Source of the DNA: Streptomyces sp. HB132
GTDB taxonomy: Bacteria > Actinomycetota > Actinomycetes > Streptomycetales > Streptomycetaceae
Assembly: GCF_016909575.1 (NCBI RefSeq)
Contig: NZ_JAFBGA010000006.1
Coordinates: forward strand, 248,001-312,000
Length of the DNA stretch: 64,000 bases
Direction: 5' to 3'
Shown here: positions 18,611 through 27,575 of the stretch, piece by piece
Numbering within the stretch: the first letter of the stretch is position 1
Layout: each line of letters begins with the position of its first letter
Notes under the pieces: model-generated
Seen by the model: only the letters and a program-made list of their open reading frames with translations
The model's database searches: none
Told to the model about the DNA's origin: nothing
Translations under genes and position numbers: made by a program

Positions 18611-20126
18611 CACCGCGGCTCAGCACGGTGTACAGCAGCAGCGAGGAGACCAGTCCGACGGCCCAGCCGTAGTCGGCGAGCGGTTCGAGGAACGGGAGCA
18701 GGCCGTCGGCCGGGAAAGGGCCCTTGCCCGGTGCGGAGTGGGACCCGCCCACCGCAAGGACGCCGCCGACGGCGAAAGCCACGACGGCGCGCCAGTTCCA
18801 GCCGCCCTTGTACCAGTAGCGGCCCCCGGGCAGGTAGAGGTCCGGCAGGTCGAGAACGGTGCGGCGGATGATCCAGTAGTCGGCGATCAGGATGCCGGCC
18901 ACCGTGCCGAGCAGCCCTCCCACCAGACCCAGCCAGGTGAAGATGTACAGCTCGGGTGTCTCGGTGAGCTTCCACGGCATGATCAGGACACCGACGACCC
19001 CGGTGATCAGAGCGCCCGTACGGAAGTTGATGAGTTTCGGGGCGAGGTTCGCCAGGTCGTACGCCGGTGAGACCACGTTGGCCGCGATGTTCACCGAGAT
19101 GGTCGCCACCAGCACGGTGACGAGTCCGAAGAGGAGGCCGAAGACGTTGTCGGTCTTCGCGACGAGCTGGACGGGATCCCAGATCGCCTCCCCGTACACG
19201 GCCTGGGAACCGGACGTGACGAAGACGGAGAGCAGCGCGAAGAAGGTCATCGTGGTCGGCAGCCCGAGCGACTGCCCCCGGATCTGGGCGCGTTGGCCGG
19301 CGCCGAAGCGCGTGAAGTCGGGGATGTTCAGGGAGAGGGTGGACCAGAAGGCGATCATGCCCATGAGCGACGGGAAGAAGACGGGCCAGAAGTCCTCGCC
19401 CCAGCCGAGTGCGGAAGGCTGGTCCAGGAGTGGGCCGAAGCCACCCGCCTTGACCGCGACCCAGACCAGCAGGACCACCGCTCCGACGATGACGAAGGGC
19501 GCGGCCCAGCTCTCGAAGCGGCGCAGGGTGTCCATCCCCCGGTAGATGATCGCGAGTTCGAGCGCCCAGAAGAGGACGAAGCAGAGCCACAGCGTCCAGG
19601 GCTGCCCGCCGATCTCCCCGGCCCGCGCCCAGCCGCCGAAGATCTTGCCGAGCAGCGTGAAGATCCCGACGCCGCCGATCCAGGTCTGGATCCCGAACCA
19701 GGCGCAGGCGACCGCGGCCCTGATCAGCGCCGGCAGATTGGCACCCCGAAGCCCGAAGGAGGCCCGGGCCAGCACGGGGAAGGGGATGCCGTACTTGGGC
19801 CCGGCGTGCCCCGTCAGCAGCATCGGGGCCAGCACGATGAGGTTGGCCAGCGCGATCGTGAGGACGGCCTGCTTCCAGTCCATGCCGAGCGCGACCAGCC
19901 CGGAGGCCAGCAGCCAGGACGGGATGTTGTGGGCCATCCCGATCCACAGCGCGGCGAAGTTGTACGTCGTCCAGCGGCGCCGCTCCAGGGGCACCGGCAG
20001 CAGATCGTCGTTGACGAATCGGGAGTCGCCCGGGACAGCCCCGGGAGCGAGTTCGATCCGCCCCGAGGGGTCGGCTATCGGCTCACCGGGGGCGGGTGGT
20101 GGGACGGGTGGGACGGTAGCGGTCAT
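18573..20126 (-). CDS. NCS1 family nucleobase/hydantoin:cation symporter
   Basis: 517 residues with about 12 membrane segments. It has the NCS1 hallmarks near the N-terminus: NDDLLPVPLERRRWTTYNFAALWIGMAHNIPSWLLASGL, then TGHAGPKYGIPFPVLARASFG and ACAWFGIQTWIGG. NCS1 carriers import uracil, cytosine, allantoin or hydantoins. The neighbouring hydantoinase, ureidopropionase and aminotransferase point to a pyrimidine or hydantoin substrate. The ATG at 20126 has GAAGGG upstream. It is co-directional with and 109 bases downstream of the LLM oxidoreductase. Confidence 0.9.
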   Translation of the reverse strand: MTATVPPVPPPAPGEPIADPSGRIELAPGAVPGDSRFVNDDLLPVPLERRRWTTYNFAALWIGMAHNIPSWLLASGLVALGMDWKQAVLTIALANLIVLAPMLLTGHAGPKYGIPFPVLARASFGLRGANLPALIRAAVACAWFGIQTWIGGVGIFTLLGKIFGGWARAGEIGGQPWTLWLCFVLFWALELAIIYRGMDTLRRFESWAAPFVIVGAVVLLVWVAVKAGGFGPLLDQPSALGWGEDFWPVFFPSLMGMIAFWSTLSLNIPDFTRFGAGQRAQIRGQSLGLPTTMTFFALLSVFVTSGSQAVYGEAIWDPVQLVAKTDNVFGLLFGLVTVLVATISVNIAANVVSPAYDLANLAPKLINFRTGALITGVVGVLIMPWKLTETPELYIFTWLGLVGGLLGTVAGILIADYWIIRRTVLDLPDLYLPGGRYWYKGGWNWRAVVAFAVGGVLAVGGSHSAPGKGPFPADGLLPFLEPLADYGWAVGLVSSLLLYTVLSRGVRTVREPVRARR

Positions 20127-20235
20127 GGTGACGTGACCCTTCGCTCGGGAGGTGCCGTGCGGGGCGCGGGCGTGTGGTGGCCGGACAGCCATTGCGGGGA
20201 GGTGCGACGGGCGGGGCGCGGCCGCCCGGGGCGGG

Positions 20236-21237
20236 TCAGACCGACAGTGCGGGAATGATCTTGGAACCGTAGGCGTCGATGGTCTCCTCGCGCGCGTCGT
20301 GCATGTCGTACACGGCGAACTGGTCGACCCCCAGGTCGCGCAGGACCTCGAGCTTCTCGATGTGCGCCTCGGGCGGTCCCAGCAGACAGAACCGGTCGAC
20401 GATCTCGTCGGGGACGAAGGCCGTGTCCGGGTTGCCGGTGCGGCCGTGATGGCTGTAGTCGTAGCCCGAGCGGCCGGCGATGTACGCGGTGAGGGCCTCG
20501 GGTACGAGGTCCGAGTGCTCCCCGTACCGGGAGACGAGGTCCGCCACGTGGTTGCCGACCATGCCGCCGAACCAGCGGCACTGTTCCCGCGCGTGGTCCA
20601 GGTCCTCGCCGACATAGGCGGGGGCGGCCACGCAGATGGTGACGGAGTCCGGATCCCGGCCGGCGGCGGCGGCCGCGTCGCGTACCGCTTTGATCATCCA
20701 TTCGGTGAGGTAGGGATCGGCCAGTTGGAGGATGAAGCCGTCGGCCTTCTCCCCGGCCAGCGCGAGGGCCTTGGGCCCGTACGCGCCCATCCAGACGGGC
20801 AGTCTGCCGTCCTTCACCCAAGGGATCCGGACCGGCTGTCCGTCGACGGTGGCCTCGCGCCCCTCCGCGAGGTCCCTGATCACCTCGATGGCCTCGCCCA
20901 GCCTGGCCAGTGTGTTGGGCTTGCGGCCCGCCACCCTCATGGCGGAGTCGCCGCGCCCGATGCCGCAGACGGTGCGGTTGCCGTACATCTCGTTCAGCGT
21001 GGCGAAGGTGGAGGCGGTGACCTCCCAGGTGCGGGTCCCCGGGTTCGTCACCATCGGCCCGACGATCATCCGTTCGGTGTGCTCCAGGATCCGGCTGTAG
21101 ATGACGAAGGGCTCCTGCCACAGCACGGCCGAGTCGAAGGTCCAGCCGTAGCGGAACCCGTTCCTCTCCGCGCGGCGCATGAGTCGGACGACGGCCGAGG
21201 CGGGCGGGTCGGTCTGGAGGACGAGTCCGAAATCCAT
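20236..21237 (-). CDS. LLM-class F420-dependent oxidoreductase (TIGR03842-type)
   Basis: 333 residues from an ATG with AAGGAGC upstream. It begins MDFGLVLQTDPPASAVVRLM and contains GWTFDSAVLWQEPF, GPMVTNPGTRTWEVTAS and GIGRGDSAMRVAG, features of the luciferase-like subfamily found next to hydantoinase genes in actinomycetes. These enzymes use F420H2 or FMNH2. Its place between a permease and a reductive pyrimidine pathway suggests it handles an upstream redox step, which is inference since no classical dihydropyrimidine dehydrogenase is seen here. Confidence 0.85.
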   Translation of the reverse strand: MDFGLVLQTDPPASAVVRLMRRAERNGFRYGWTFDSAVLWQEPFVIYSRILEHTERMIVGPMVTNPGTRTWEVTASTFATLNEMYGNRTVCGIGRGDSAMRVAGRKPNTLARLGEAIEVIRDLAEGREATVDGQPVRIPWVKDGRLPVWMGAYGPKALALAGEKADGFILQLADPYLTEWMIKAVRDAAAAAGRDPDSVTICVAAPAYVGEDLDHAREQCRWFGGMVGNHVADLVSRYGEHSDLVPEALTAYIAGRSGYDYSHHGRTGNPDTAFVPDEIVDRFCLLGPPEAHIEKLEVLRDLGVDQFAVYDMHDAREETIDAYGSKIIPALSV

Positions 21238-22013
21238 GACAGATGCTCCTTGTCGAAGTACTGACACATGGCGCGCGGGTTGCAGCCGCCGTACCGGCGG
21301 GCGAGCTGCCTTCCGGTGTACGTCGTGCTCTCGGCGCACACCGCGGAGGGAACCGCCGGCGCTTGCCCTCGGTGGCGTCCTGCGGCAGAGCTTTCCACAC
21401 CGGCCGACGCCCGGCCCGGTACCACGACTCGTGGACGCGCGAGTCGCGGGGGACAATCCTGGACCCGTCGGCGGGCTTTGGGAAGGGGGAGTCTACGCGC
21501 GGAGCATGAACGGTTGGGGGCGGTTCCCCCGCAGCTGCGCGGGAACCGGCCGCCGAGTGGTCCGGACCCGGCGCGGACGCCGCCCGGCGGCCCGCCACGA
21601 ACCGGGCGTGAAGCGTCAACACGCCCCGGACGACGCCTGGTTGCCTTCTCCCCGGAGGTGACACGGCGTGGGCGGCCCGTCGCGCCCGACGAAAGACGGG
21701 CCACCCGGCGGTGGATGTCCGGCACCGTCAGGCGGTCCGTACGGATGACCAGGGCCTTGGACACCGTACGGAGCGGCCGGGCCCCCTGACCCCCTGCCCG
21801 CGCGGGACCACCCCTCGGCGAGACTCCCCCGGGACAGATCCACTCATCACGATGGACGCGATGTCACATCATGGGCGTTTTGCCACCCGAAGGTATTGTC
21901 TGTGACGTTCAATCACGGTCCAGGCCTCCTCGGCGGTGGCAAGCCCGCCCCTGCGAGGCCGACGATTTCCCGCACCTCCCAGCGCACATGCGTCCCAAGC
22001 GGAAGGATCGGCC
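21238..22013. other. 776-base intergenic region, no supported gene
   Basis: Divergent spacer between the LLM oxidoreductase and the chloroperoxidase-like gene. Frames through it on both strands have low-complexity Arg/Pro/Gly-rich translations and no recognisable domain. The A/T-richest part (about 21,840-21,930) includes a small palindrome GATGTCACATC and probably contains the promoter of the plus-strand gene. I could not fix -10/-35 elements. Confidence 0.5.
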
Positions 22014-22844
22014 ATGGGCACGGTCACCACGATCGACGGCACGGACATCTATTACAAGGACTGGGGTCCCCGCGACGCCCAGCCGATCATGTTCCATCAC
22101 GGCTGGCCGCTCAGCGGCGACGACTGGGACAGCCAGATGCTGTTCTTCCTCGCCCACGGCTATCGCGTGATCGCCCACGACCGACGGGGCCACGGGCGCT
22201 CCGACCAGAGCTCTTCCGGGCACGACATGGACACCTACGCCGCCGACGTGTCGACCGTGGTCGAAGCGCTCGACCTGCGGGAAGCCGTACACATCGGCCA
22301 CTCCACCGGCGGCGGCGAAGTGGCCAGGTACGTCGCCCGGTCGGAACCGGGGCGGGTCGCGAAGGCCGTACTCGTCAGCGCGGTGCCACCGGTCATGGTG
22401 AAGTCCGCGTCCAATCCGGGCGGCCTGCCCATCGAGGTCTTCGACGGCTTCCGCGCCTCCCTCGCCGCCAATCGCGCGCAGTTCTACATGGAGGTGCCGT
22501 CGGGTCCGTTCTACGGGTTCAACCGTCCCGGCGCCGAGGTGTCGCAGGGGCTCATCGACAACTGGTGGCGACAGGGCATGCGGGGCGCGGCGAACGCCCA
22601 CTACGAGTGCATCAAGGCCTTCTCGGAGACCGACTTCACCGAGGACCTCACCAGGATCGAGGTGCCGGTCCTGGTCGCCCACGGCACCGACGACCAGATC
22701 GTGCCCTACGAGGACTCGGGGCCCCTGTCCGCCGAGCTCCTCACGAACGGCAGGCTGAAGAGCTACGAGGGCTATCCCCACGGCATGCTCTCGACGCATC
22801 CGGACGTCATCAACCCCGACCTCCTGGCCTTCGTCAAGGAGTAG
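22014..22844 (+). CDS. Alpha/beta hydrolase, cofactor-free chloroperoxidase/esterase type
   Basis: 276 residues from an ATG with GGAAGGA upstream. It matches the non-heme chloroperoxidase family closely: FHHGWPLSGDDWDSQ, AHDRRGHGRSDQ, GHSTGGGEVARYVAR with Ser97, AHGTDDQIVPY with the acid residue near 226-227, and YPHGMLSTH with His256. Members are esterases that can perhydrolyse carboxylic acids and thereby halogenate in vitro; the natural role is usually ester hydrolysis. It is monocistronic and interrupts the hydantoin locus without an evident functional link. Confidence 0.92.
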   Translation: MGTVTTIDGTDIYYKDWGPRDAQPIMFHHGWPLSGDDWDSQMLFFLAHGYRVIAHDRRGHGRSDQSSSGHDMDTYAADVSTVVEALDLREAVHIGHSTGGGEVARYVARSEPGRVAKAVLVSAVPPVMVKSASNPGGLPIEVFDGFRASLAANRAQFYMEVPSGPFYGFNRPGAEVSQGLIDNWWRQGMRGAANAHYECIKAFSETDFTEDLTRIEVPVLVAHGTDDQIVPYEDSGPLSAELLTNGRLKSYEGYPHGMLSTHPDVINPDLLAFVKE

Positions 22845-23070
22845 CAGCGTCAGGCCCGCTGACGAAGGGATCCTCGGCCCGCTCGTGCCCGAAGGGCGGG
22901 CGGACGCGGAACACCTGACGGCCCGGCCGGACACCCCGTTCACGAACCTGTGACATGCACACGGGAACTACGCGGCCGCGACGCGCAGTCGTTCAGTGCG
23001 TTGCCATCCGGCCGCCGCCGTGAAGGAGCATGCGGCGGCGGGCCTGTTCCCTTTGTGCCAGGAGTTCACT

Positions 23071-23682
23071 TTGCTGCACCAGAAGTCCGCCCTTCGCCTC
23101 GCCGCGCCCGTGGCTGTTCTCGCCCTCGCGCTCACGGCCTGCGGCGGTGGCGACGACACGGCCGACACGGCGGACAAGCCGAAGGACACGTCGAGCTCGG
23201 CCGGCAAGCCCAAGGCTTCGCCGGAGCCCGAGTCGGGCGGCGAGCTCGCCACCGGGGAGAGCGCCACCGGCAGGGTGACGGAGGGCGAGGCCCCCGTCAT
23301 CTACGAGATCGTGGCGCAGAAGGCCGACGTGGGCACGGAGGCGGACGCCGCGAAGGTGGTGAGCGATCCCGAGAAGGCCAAGGGCCTGGTCCTGGTCGTC
23401 GCCCACGTGAAGTACACCCACAAGGAGGGCCCCGCCCTCACGCGGAGTCCCGAGGTCCAGCGGGGCGTCAGCATCTCGGCGGACGGCACGCGCGGCTCGA
23501 TGCTCATCGGTGCCGCCGACGACGCCGCGGGATGCGAGGACCCGTACGACCTCAAGGGCTGGAAGCAGGGCGAGAGCCACGTCCTGTGCGAGACCTACCT
23601 GGTGCCTGCGGGCTCCAAGCAGATCGAGGTCCAGTGGGCCGAGGAGGACGGCGAGCCGTACATCTGGAAGTTCGCCTCCTAG
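23071..23682 (+). CDS. Secreted lipoprotein, DUF4352-like, TTG start
   Basis: 203 residues. The best start is TTG at 23071, six bases after AGGAG; it gives a clean lipoprotein signal (LHQKSALRLAAPVAVLALALTACGGG) with lipobox LTAC. A Gly/Ser/Pro/acid linker follows, then a beta-rich domain with KGLVLVVAHVKYTHKEGPAL and SHVLCETYLVPAGSKQIEVQWAEEDGEPYIWKF, typical of immunoglobulin-like telokin/DUF4352 domains anchored outside the membrane. Function is unknown. A 12-bp terminator hairpin lies ten bases after the stop. Confidence 0.8.
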   Translation: MLHQKSALRLAAPVAVLALALTACGGGDDTADTADKPKDTSSSAGKPKASPEPESGGELATGESATGRVTEGEAPVIYEIVAQKADVGTEADAAKVVSDPEKAKGLVLVVAHVKYTHKEGPALTRSPEVQRGVSISADGTRGSMLIGAADDAAGCEDPYDLKGWKQGESHVLCETYLVPAGSKQIEVQWAEEDGEPYIWKFAS

Positions 23683-23691
23683 GACGCCGGC

Positions 23692-23722
23692 GGCCGTCCG
23701 GTGCCACCGTCACCGGACGGCC
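23692..23722 (+). terminator. Hairpin terminator of the lipoprotein gene
   Basis: Perfect 12-bp arms GGCCGTCCGGTG (23692-23703) and CACCGGACGGCC (23711-23722) around a 7-base loop, starting ten bases after the stop codon. Confidence 0.8.
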
Positions 23723-23747
23723 CCCTCTCAGCGCGTGACCGCCGGCC

Positions 23748-23797
23748 GGGCCGCGCTCCGCGGCCCGTCCGGGGACCGGTCGTCCGGCCGGTTCCCC
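23748..23797 (-). terminator. Two further hairpins ending the convergent hydantoinase operon
   Basis: GGGCCGCG and CGCGGCCC (23748-23766, 3-base loop), then GGGGACCGG with CCGGTTCCCC (23771-23797, one bulged base). They lie 47-96 bases beyond the dihydropyrimidinase stop on the minus strand, so they probably end that operon. Confidence 0.55.
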
Positions 23798-23843
23798 GTC
23801 GACTCCGTTGCCGGACCGGGGGGTGGATGGGGCGGAGGTCCGT

Positions 23844-25244
23844 TCACCCCAGGTACTGGCACGTGGAACGTGGCAGGAAGGCGCCGTGACCGGCACGGCC
23901 CACGTACTTCCTCCGGTCGACGACGACTTCGCCGCGCGAGACGACCGTCTCGACCTGCCCCGTGATCGTCCTGCCCTCGTAGGCCGAGTAGTCGACGTTC
24001 ATGTGGTGCGTCTCTGCGGACAGCGTCTGGACGGCGAGCGGGTCGTAGATCACCACGTCGGCGTCCGCGCCGGGCGCGACCGTCCCCTTCCGCGGGTAGA
24101 GCCCGAACATCCGCGCCGGGGAGGCGCAGGCGATCTCGATCCAGCGACGGCGGGAGATGTGTCCGTCGACTACGGCCTGGTGGAGGAGGTCCATGCGGTT
24201 CTCCACCCCGGGAAGGCCGTTCGGGATCTTGGAGAAGTCGCCGCGGCCCATCTCCTTCTGCCCCGTGAAGCAGAACGGGCAGTGGTCGGTGGAGACGACC
24301 TGGAGCTCGTTGTTGCGAAGGCCGCGCCAGAGCGCCTCCTGGTGCTCCCGGGGGCGCAGCGGGGTCGAGCAGACGTACTTCGCACCCTCGAAGTCGGGCT
24401 CGGCGAGATTGTCCGTGGAGAGGAAGAGGTACTGGGGACAGGTCTCGCCGAAGACCGGGAGTCCTTTGTGGCGGGCGGCGGCGATCTCGGCGAGGGCTTC
24501 GTCGGCGGAGACGTGGACGACGTACAACGGCGCTCCCGCGACCCTCGCGAGCTGGACCGCTCGGTGCGTGGCCTCGGCCTCCAGCGCCACTTTGCGTACG
24601 TCGCCGTGGTGGCGCGGGTCGGTGCGCCCCTCGGCCAGCGCCTGCTCGACCAGGACGTCGATCGCGATGCCGTTCTCCGCGTGCATCATGATCAGGCCGC
24701 CGTTGTCAGAGGCCCGCTGCATGGCACGGAGGATCTGGCCGTCGTCGCTGTAGAACACGCCCGGGTAGGCCATGAAGAGCTTGAACGAGGTGATGCCCTC
24801 CGCCACCAGGTGGTCCATCTCCTTGAGCGAGGACTCGTTCACGTCGGACAGGATCATGTGGAAGGCGTAGTCGACGGCGCAGTTGCCGTCGGCCTTCGCG
24901 TGCCAGGCGTCGAGTCCCTCACGCAGTGAGCGGCCCATGGTCTGGATGGCGAAGTCGACGATCGTCGTGGTGCCGCCCCAGGCCGCGGCCCGGGTGCCGG
25001 TCTCGAAGGTGTCGGCGGCGTAGGTCCCGCCGAACGGCATCTCCATGTGCGTGTGCGCGTCGACGCCTCCGGGGATGACGTACTTCCCCGTGGCGTCGAT
25101 CCTCCGGTCGGCGCTCCAGCCCGCCGCGGCGTCGGTGCCCTGGGCGGCGAGGGCGGCGATGCGTCCGCCCTCGATGAGTACGTCGGCGTGGATCTCGTCC
25201 GACGCGGTGATGACGAGACCGCCGTGGATGACGGTGCGGCTCAT
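23844..25244 (-). CDS. hydA: Dihydropyrimidinase / D-hydantoinase
   Basis: 466 residues. The cyclic amidohydrolase metal centre is complete: His64 and His66 in GGVDAHTHMEMP, carboxylated Lys155 in SFKLFMAYPG, His188 in MMHAENG, His244 in YVVHVSADE and Asp320 in VVSTDHCPF. The enzyme opens dihydrouracil, dihydrothymine or 5-substituted hydantoins to N-carbamoyl amino acids in the cytosol. It is the third gene of an operon with a ureidopropionase-like nitrilase and a class III aminotransferase, giving ring opening, carbamoyl removal and transamination of the beta-amino acid. Confidence 0.95.
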   Translation of the reverse strand: MSRTVIHGGLVITASDEIHADVLIEGGRIAALAAQGTDAAAGWSADRRIDATGKYVIPGGVDAHTHMEMPFGGTYAADTFETGTRAAAWGGTTTIVDFAIQTMGRSLREGLDAWHAKADGNCAVDYAFHMILSDVNESSLKEMDHLVAEGITSFKLFMAYPGVFYSDDGQILRAMQRASDNGGLIMMHAENGIAIDVLVEQALAEGRTDPRHHGDVRKVALEAEATHRAVQLARVAGAPLYVVHVSADEALAEIAAARHKGLPVFGETCPQYLFLSTDNLAEPDFEGAKYVCSTPLRPREHQEALWRGLRNNELQVVSTDHCPFCFTGQKEMGRGDFSKIPNGLPGVENRMDLLHQAVVDGHISRRRWIEIACASPARMFGLYPRKGTVAPGADADVVIYDPLAVQTLSAETHHMNVDYSAYEGRTITGQVETVVSRGEVVVDRRKYVGRAGHGAFLPRSTCQYLG

Positions 25245-25319
25245 GTACCCCTCCTCGCTGTGGCGATACCGGTTCTGCTCACCCGTGAAGACCGTTCGCG
25301 CTTCCCCCGCCCAGGCACG

Positions 25320-26603
25320 TCACCCGGCCGCGTGCAGTGCCTCGCCCAGGATCTCCGCGCCTTCCTCGGCTTCGGCGACGGTCAGCGACAGGGGCGGCGC
25401 GATCCGCAGGACGCTGGTGTTGTGTCCGCCGCCCTTGCCGATGAGCAGCCCGCCCGCGCGGGCCGCTTCGAGTACGGCCGTCGCGGCCTCCGGGGCCGCC
25501 TCGTCGGTGCCGGGCCTCACCAGTTCGAGTCCGATCATGAGTCCCCTGCCGCGTACCTCCCGCACGGCCGGCGAGCCCGCGCCGACCGCCCGCAGACGCT
25601 CGATGAGCAGGCCGCCGACCCGCCGGGCGTTGCCCTGGAGGTCGTGCTCCAGCAGGTACGCCAGGTTGGCGAGCCCGGCCGCCATGGTGACCGGGGACCC
25701 GCCGAACGTCGAGATGGAGTTGGCGTCCAGGCAGTTCATGACGTCGGCGCGGGCGACGACTCCTCCGACGGACATGCCGTTGCCGATGCCCTTGGCGAAG
25801 GTGAGGATGTCAGGGGGCCCGCTCGAAGCGTGTGCCTGCCAGCCCCAGAAGTGGTCGCCCGTACGGCCCCAGCCGGTCTGCACCTCGTCGGAGATCCACA
25901 GGATCCCGTGCCGGTCCAGCACCTCACGGAAGGCCGCGTAGAGCCCGTCGGGCGGTGCGGTGAACCCGCCGACCCCCTGCACGGGTTCGGCGATGAGCGC
26001 CGCGGCGTCCCGGGTGTGCCCGAGCAGGTCCTCCAGATCTGCCACACAGGCTTCGATGAACCGTTCGTCGCTCAACTCCGCGTACGGCCCCCGGCTGCGG
26101 ACTCCGCCGTGGACGTACAGCGTCTGCAGGGGTGAGAGGCTCGTGGGCGACCAGGACCTGTTGCCCGTGACGGACACGGCCGAGAACGACCTGCCGTGGT
26201 AGCTGTTGCGCATCGCCAGGATCTGGTTCGACCCCCGGTGGGCGGTGGCGAGCAGCAGGGCCGCGTCGTTGGCCTCGGTGCCCGAGGTGGTGAAGAAGAC
26301 CCGGGCGTCTGGGATGCCCGAGAGCGCGGCGATCCGCTCGGCGAGCTCGACCATCGGGCGGTTGAGGTAGAGGGTCGAGGAGTGGATGAGCCGCCCGGCC
26401 TGCTCGGAGACGGCCTTGGTCACCTCGGGCAGGGCGTGCGCCGTCATCGTGGTGAGGATGCCGCCGAAGAAGTCGAGGTAGCGGTTGCCGTCCACGTCCC
26501 AGACATGGCGGCCCTCGCCGTGGGTGAGTTCCAGGGGGTGCCGGTAGTAGAGCGCCATCCAGTCGGGGCTGACGGCGAGATGCCGCTCGTGCAGGCCGGT
26601 CAC
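25320..26603 (-). CDS. Class III aminotransferase (beta-alanine/aspartate aminotransferase family)
   Basis: 427 residues from a GTG that overlaps the nitrilase stop (GTGA), indicating translational coupling. It contains FTTSGTEANDAAL, ISDEVQTGWGR with Asp239 contacting the PLP nitrogen, and TFAKGIGNGMSVGG with Lys271 forming the Schiff base. It resembles AGXT2-like alanine-glyoxylate or beta-alanine transaminases. In this operon it probably removes the amino group of beta-alanine or 3-aminoisobutyrate released from pyrimidines. Confidence 0.9.
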   Translation of the reverse strand: MTGLHERHLAVSPDWMALYYRHPLELTHGEGRHVWDVDGNRYLDFFGGILTTMTAHALPEVTKAVSEQAGRLIHSSTLYLNRPMVELAERIAALSGIPDARVFFTTSGTEANDAALLLATAHRGSNQILAMRNSYHGRSFSAVSVTGNRSWSPTSLSPLQTLYVHGGVRSRGPYAELSDERFIEACVADLEDLLGHTRDAAALIAEPVQGVGGFTAPPDGLYAAFREVLDRHGILWISDEVQTGWGRTGDHFWGWQAHASSGPPDILTFAKGIGNGMSVGGVVARADVMNCLDANSISTFGGSPVTMAAGLANLAYLLEHDLQGNARRVGGLLIERLRAVGAGSPAVREVRGRGLMIGLELVRPGTDEAAPEAATAVLEAARAGGLLIGKGGGHNTSVLRIAPPLSLTVAEAEEGAEILGEALHAAG

Positions 26604-27442
26604 GGTTCCACCAGCCCGTCGTACGCGTCCGGCCTGCGGTCCCGGTAGAAGGCCCACTGCTGCCGGACCTCCTCGATCAGGCCGAAGTCCAGGTCCCGCA
26701 CGACCAGTTCCTCTTCCTTGTCACTCGCGACCTCGCCCACGAACTGCCCGCGCGGATCGACGAAGTAGCTGGTGCCGTAGAAGTCGTTGTCGCCGTACTC
26801 CTCCTGGCCGACACGGTTGATCGCGGCGATGAAGTACTCGTTGGCGACGGCGGACGCGGGCTGTTCCAGCTGCCAGAGGTAGCCGGAGAGGCCCCGGGAG
26901 GTGGCGGAGGGATTGTACACCAACTGGGCCCCGTTGAGACCGAGTTGACGCCACCCTTCGGGGAAGTGCCGGTCGTAGCAGATGTAGACCCCGACCTTGC
27001 CGACAGCGGTGTCGAAGACCGGCCAGCCGACGTTGCCGGGTTTGAAGTAGTACTTCTCCCAGAAGCCCTTGACCTGCGGGATGTGGTGCTTGCGGTACTT
27101 GCCGAGGTACGAGCCGTCGGCGTCGATCACCGCCGCGGTGTTGTAGTAGAAGCCGGACTGCTCGACCTCGAAGACGGGTACGACGATCACCATGCCGGTC
27201 TCCCGGGCGAGGTCCCGCATGCGCCGGACCGTGGGGCCGTCGGGTACGGGCTCGGCCCAGCGGTAGTGCTCGGGCTCCTGGACCTGGCAGAAGTAGGGGG
27301 CGTTGAACACCTCTTGGAAGCCGATGATCCGCGCGCCCTGCCGGGCGGCCTCACGCGCGTGTTCCTCATGCTTGGCGATCATGGATTCGGTGTCGCCCGT
27401 CCAGGTCGCCTGGACGAGTGCGGCGCGTACGACGTGGGACAT
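26600..27442 (-). CDS. Nitrilase-superfamily amidohydrolase, beta-ureidopropionase-like
   Basis: 280 residues from an ATG with AAGGAGC upstream. The Glu-Lys-Cys triad is intact: Glu44 in GFQEVFNAPYF, Lys118 in YRKHHIPQ, Cys155 in VYICYDRHFPEGWR. GFWEKYYFKPGN is typical of N-carbamoyl-beta-alanine amidohydrolases. It is the first gene of the operon and overlaps the aminotransferase by four bases. It should hydrolyse the carbamoyl product of the dihydropyrimidinase to a free beta-amino acid, CO2 and ammonia. Confidence 0.92.
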   Translation of the reverse strand: MSHVVRAALVQATWTGDTESMIAKHEEHAREAARQGARIIGFQEVFNAPYFCQVQEPEHYRWAEPVPDGPTVRRMRDLARETGMVIVVPVFEVEQSGFYYNTAAVIDADGSYLGKYRKHHIPQVKGFWEKYYFKPGNVGWPVFDTAVGKVGVYICYDRHFPEGWRQLGLNGAQLVYNPSATSRGLSGYLWQLEQPASAVANEYFIAAINRVGQEEYGDNDFYGTSYFVDPRGQFVGEVASDKEEELVVRDLDFGLIEEVRQQWAFYRDRRPDAYDGLVEP

Positions 27443-27518
27443 GAGCTGCTCCTTCGACGCGGCGTCAGAGAGCCTCTTCTCTACGCCCGTAGACACGGTG
27501 CACAGGAGGAGAACGTAA

Positions 27519-27538
27519 GCCCCGTCACACAGCGGGGC
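27519..27538 (-). terminator. Possible terminator of the peptide operon
   Basis: GCCCCG and CGGGGC arms around an 8-base loop, 38 bases after the stop of the serine hydrolase gene on the minus strand and upstream of the nitrilase start. The stem is only six bases, so confidence is moderate. Confidence 0.4.
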
Positions 27539-27575
27539 AAGACCATCGCCGGGAACCGACGGAGTCGATCATGTT

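Noticed and set aside
21066..21764. Minus-strand frame beginning MSKALVIRTDRLTVPDIH in the 21,238-22,013 gap
   Set aside because: The first few residues look protein-like, but the rest is Arg/Pro-rich and it runs out of frame into the LLM oxidoreductase; no domain and no ribosome site.
27443..27575. Possible GlnR box upstream of the nitrilase operon
   Set aside because: A GTGAC element occurs, but the second half does not match the GAAAC half-site.
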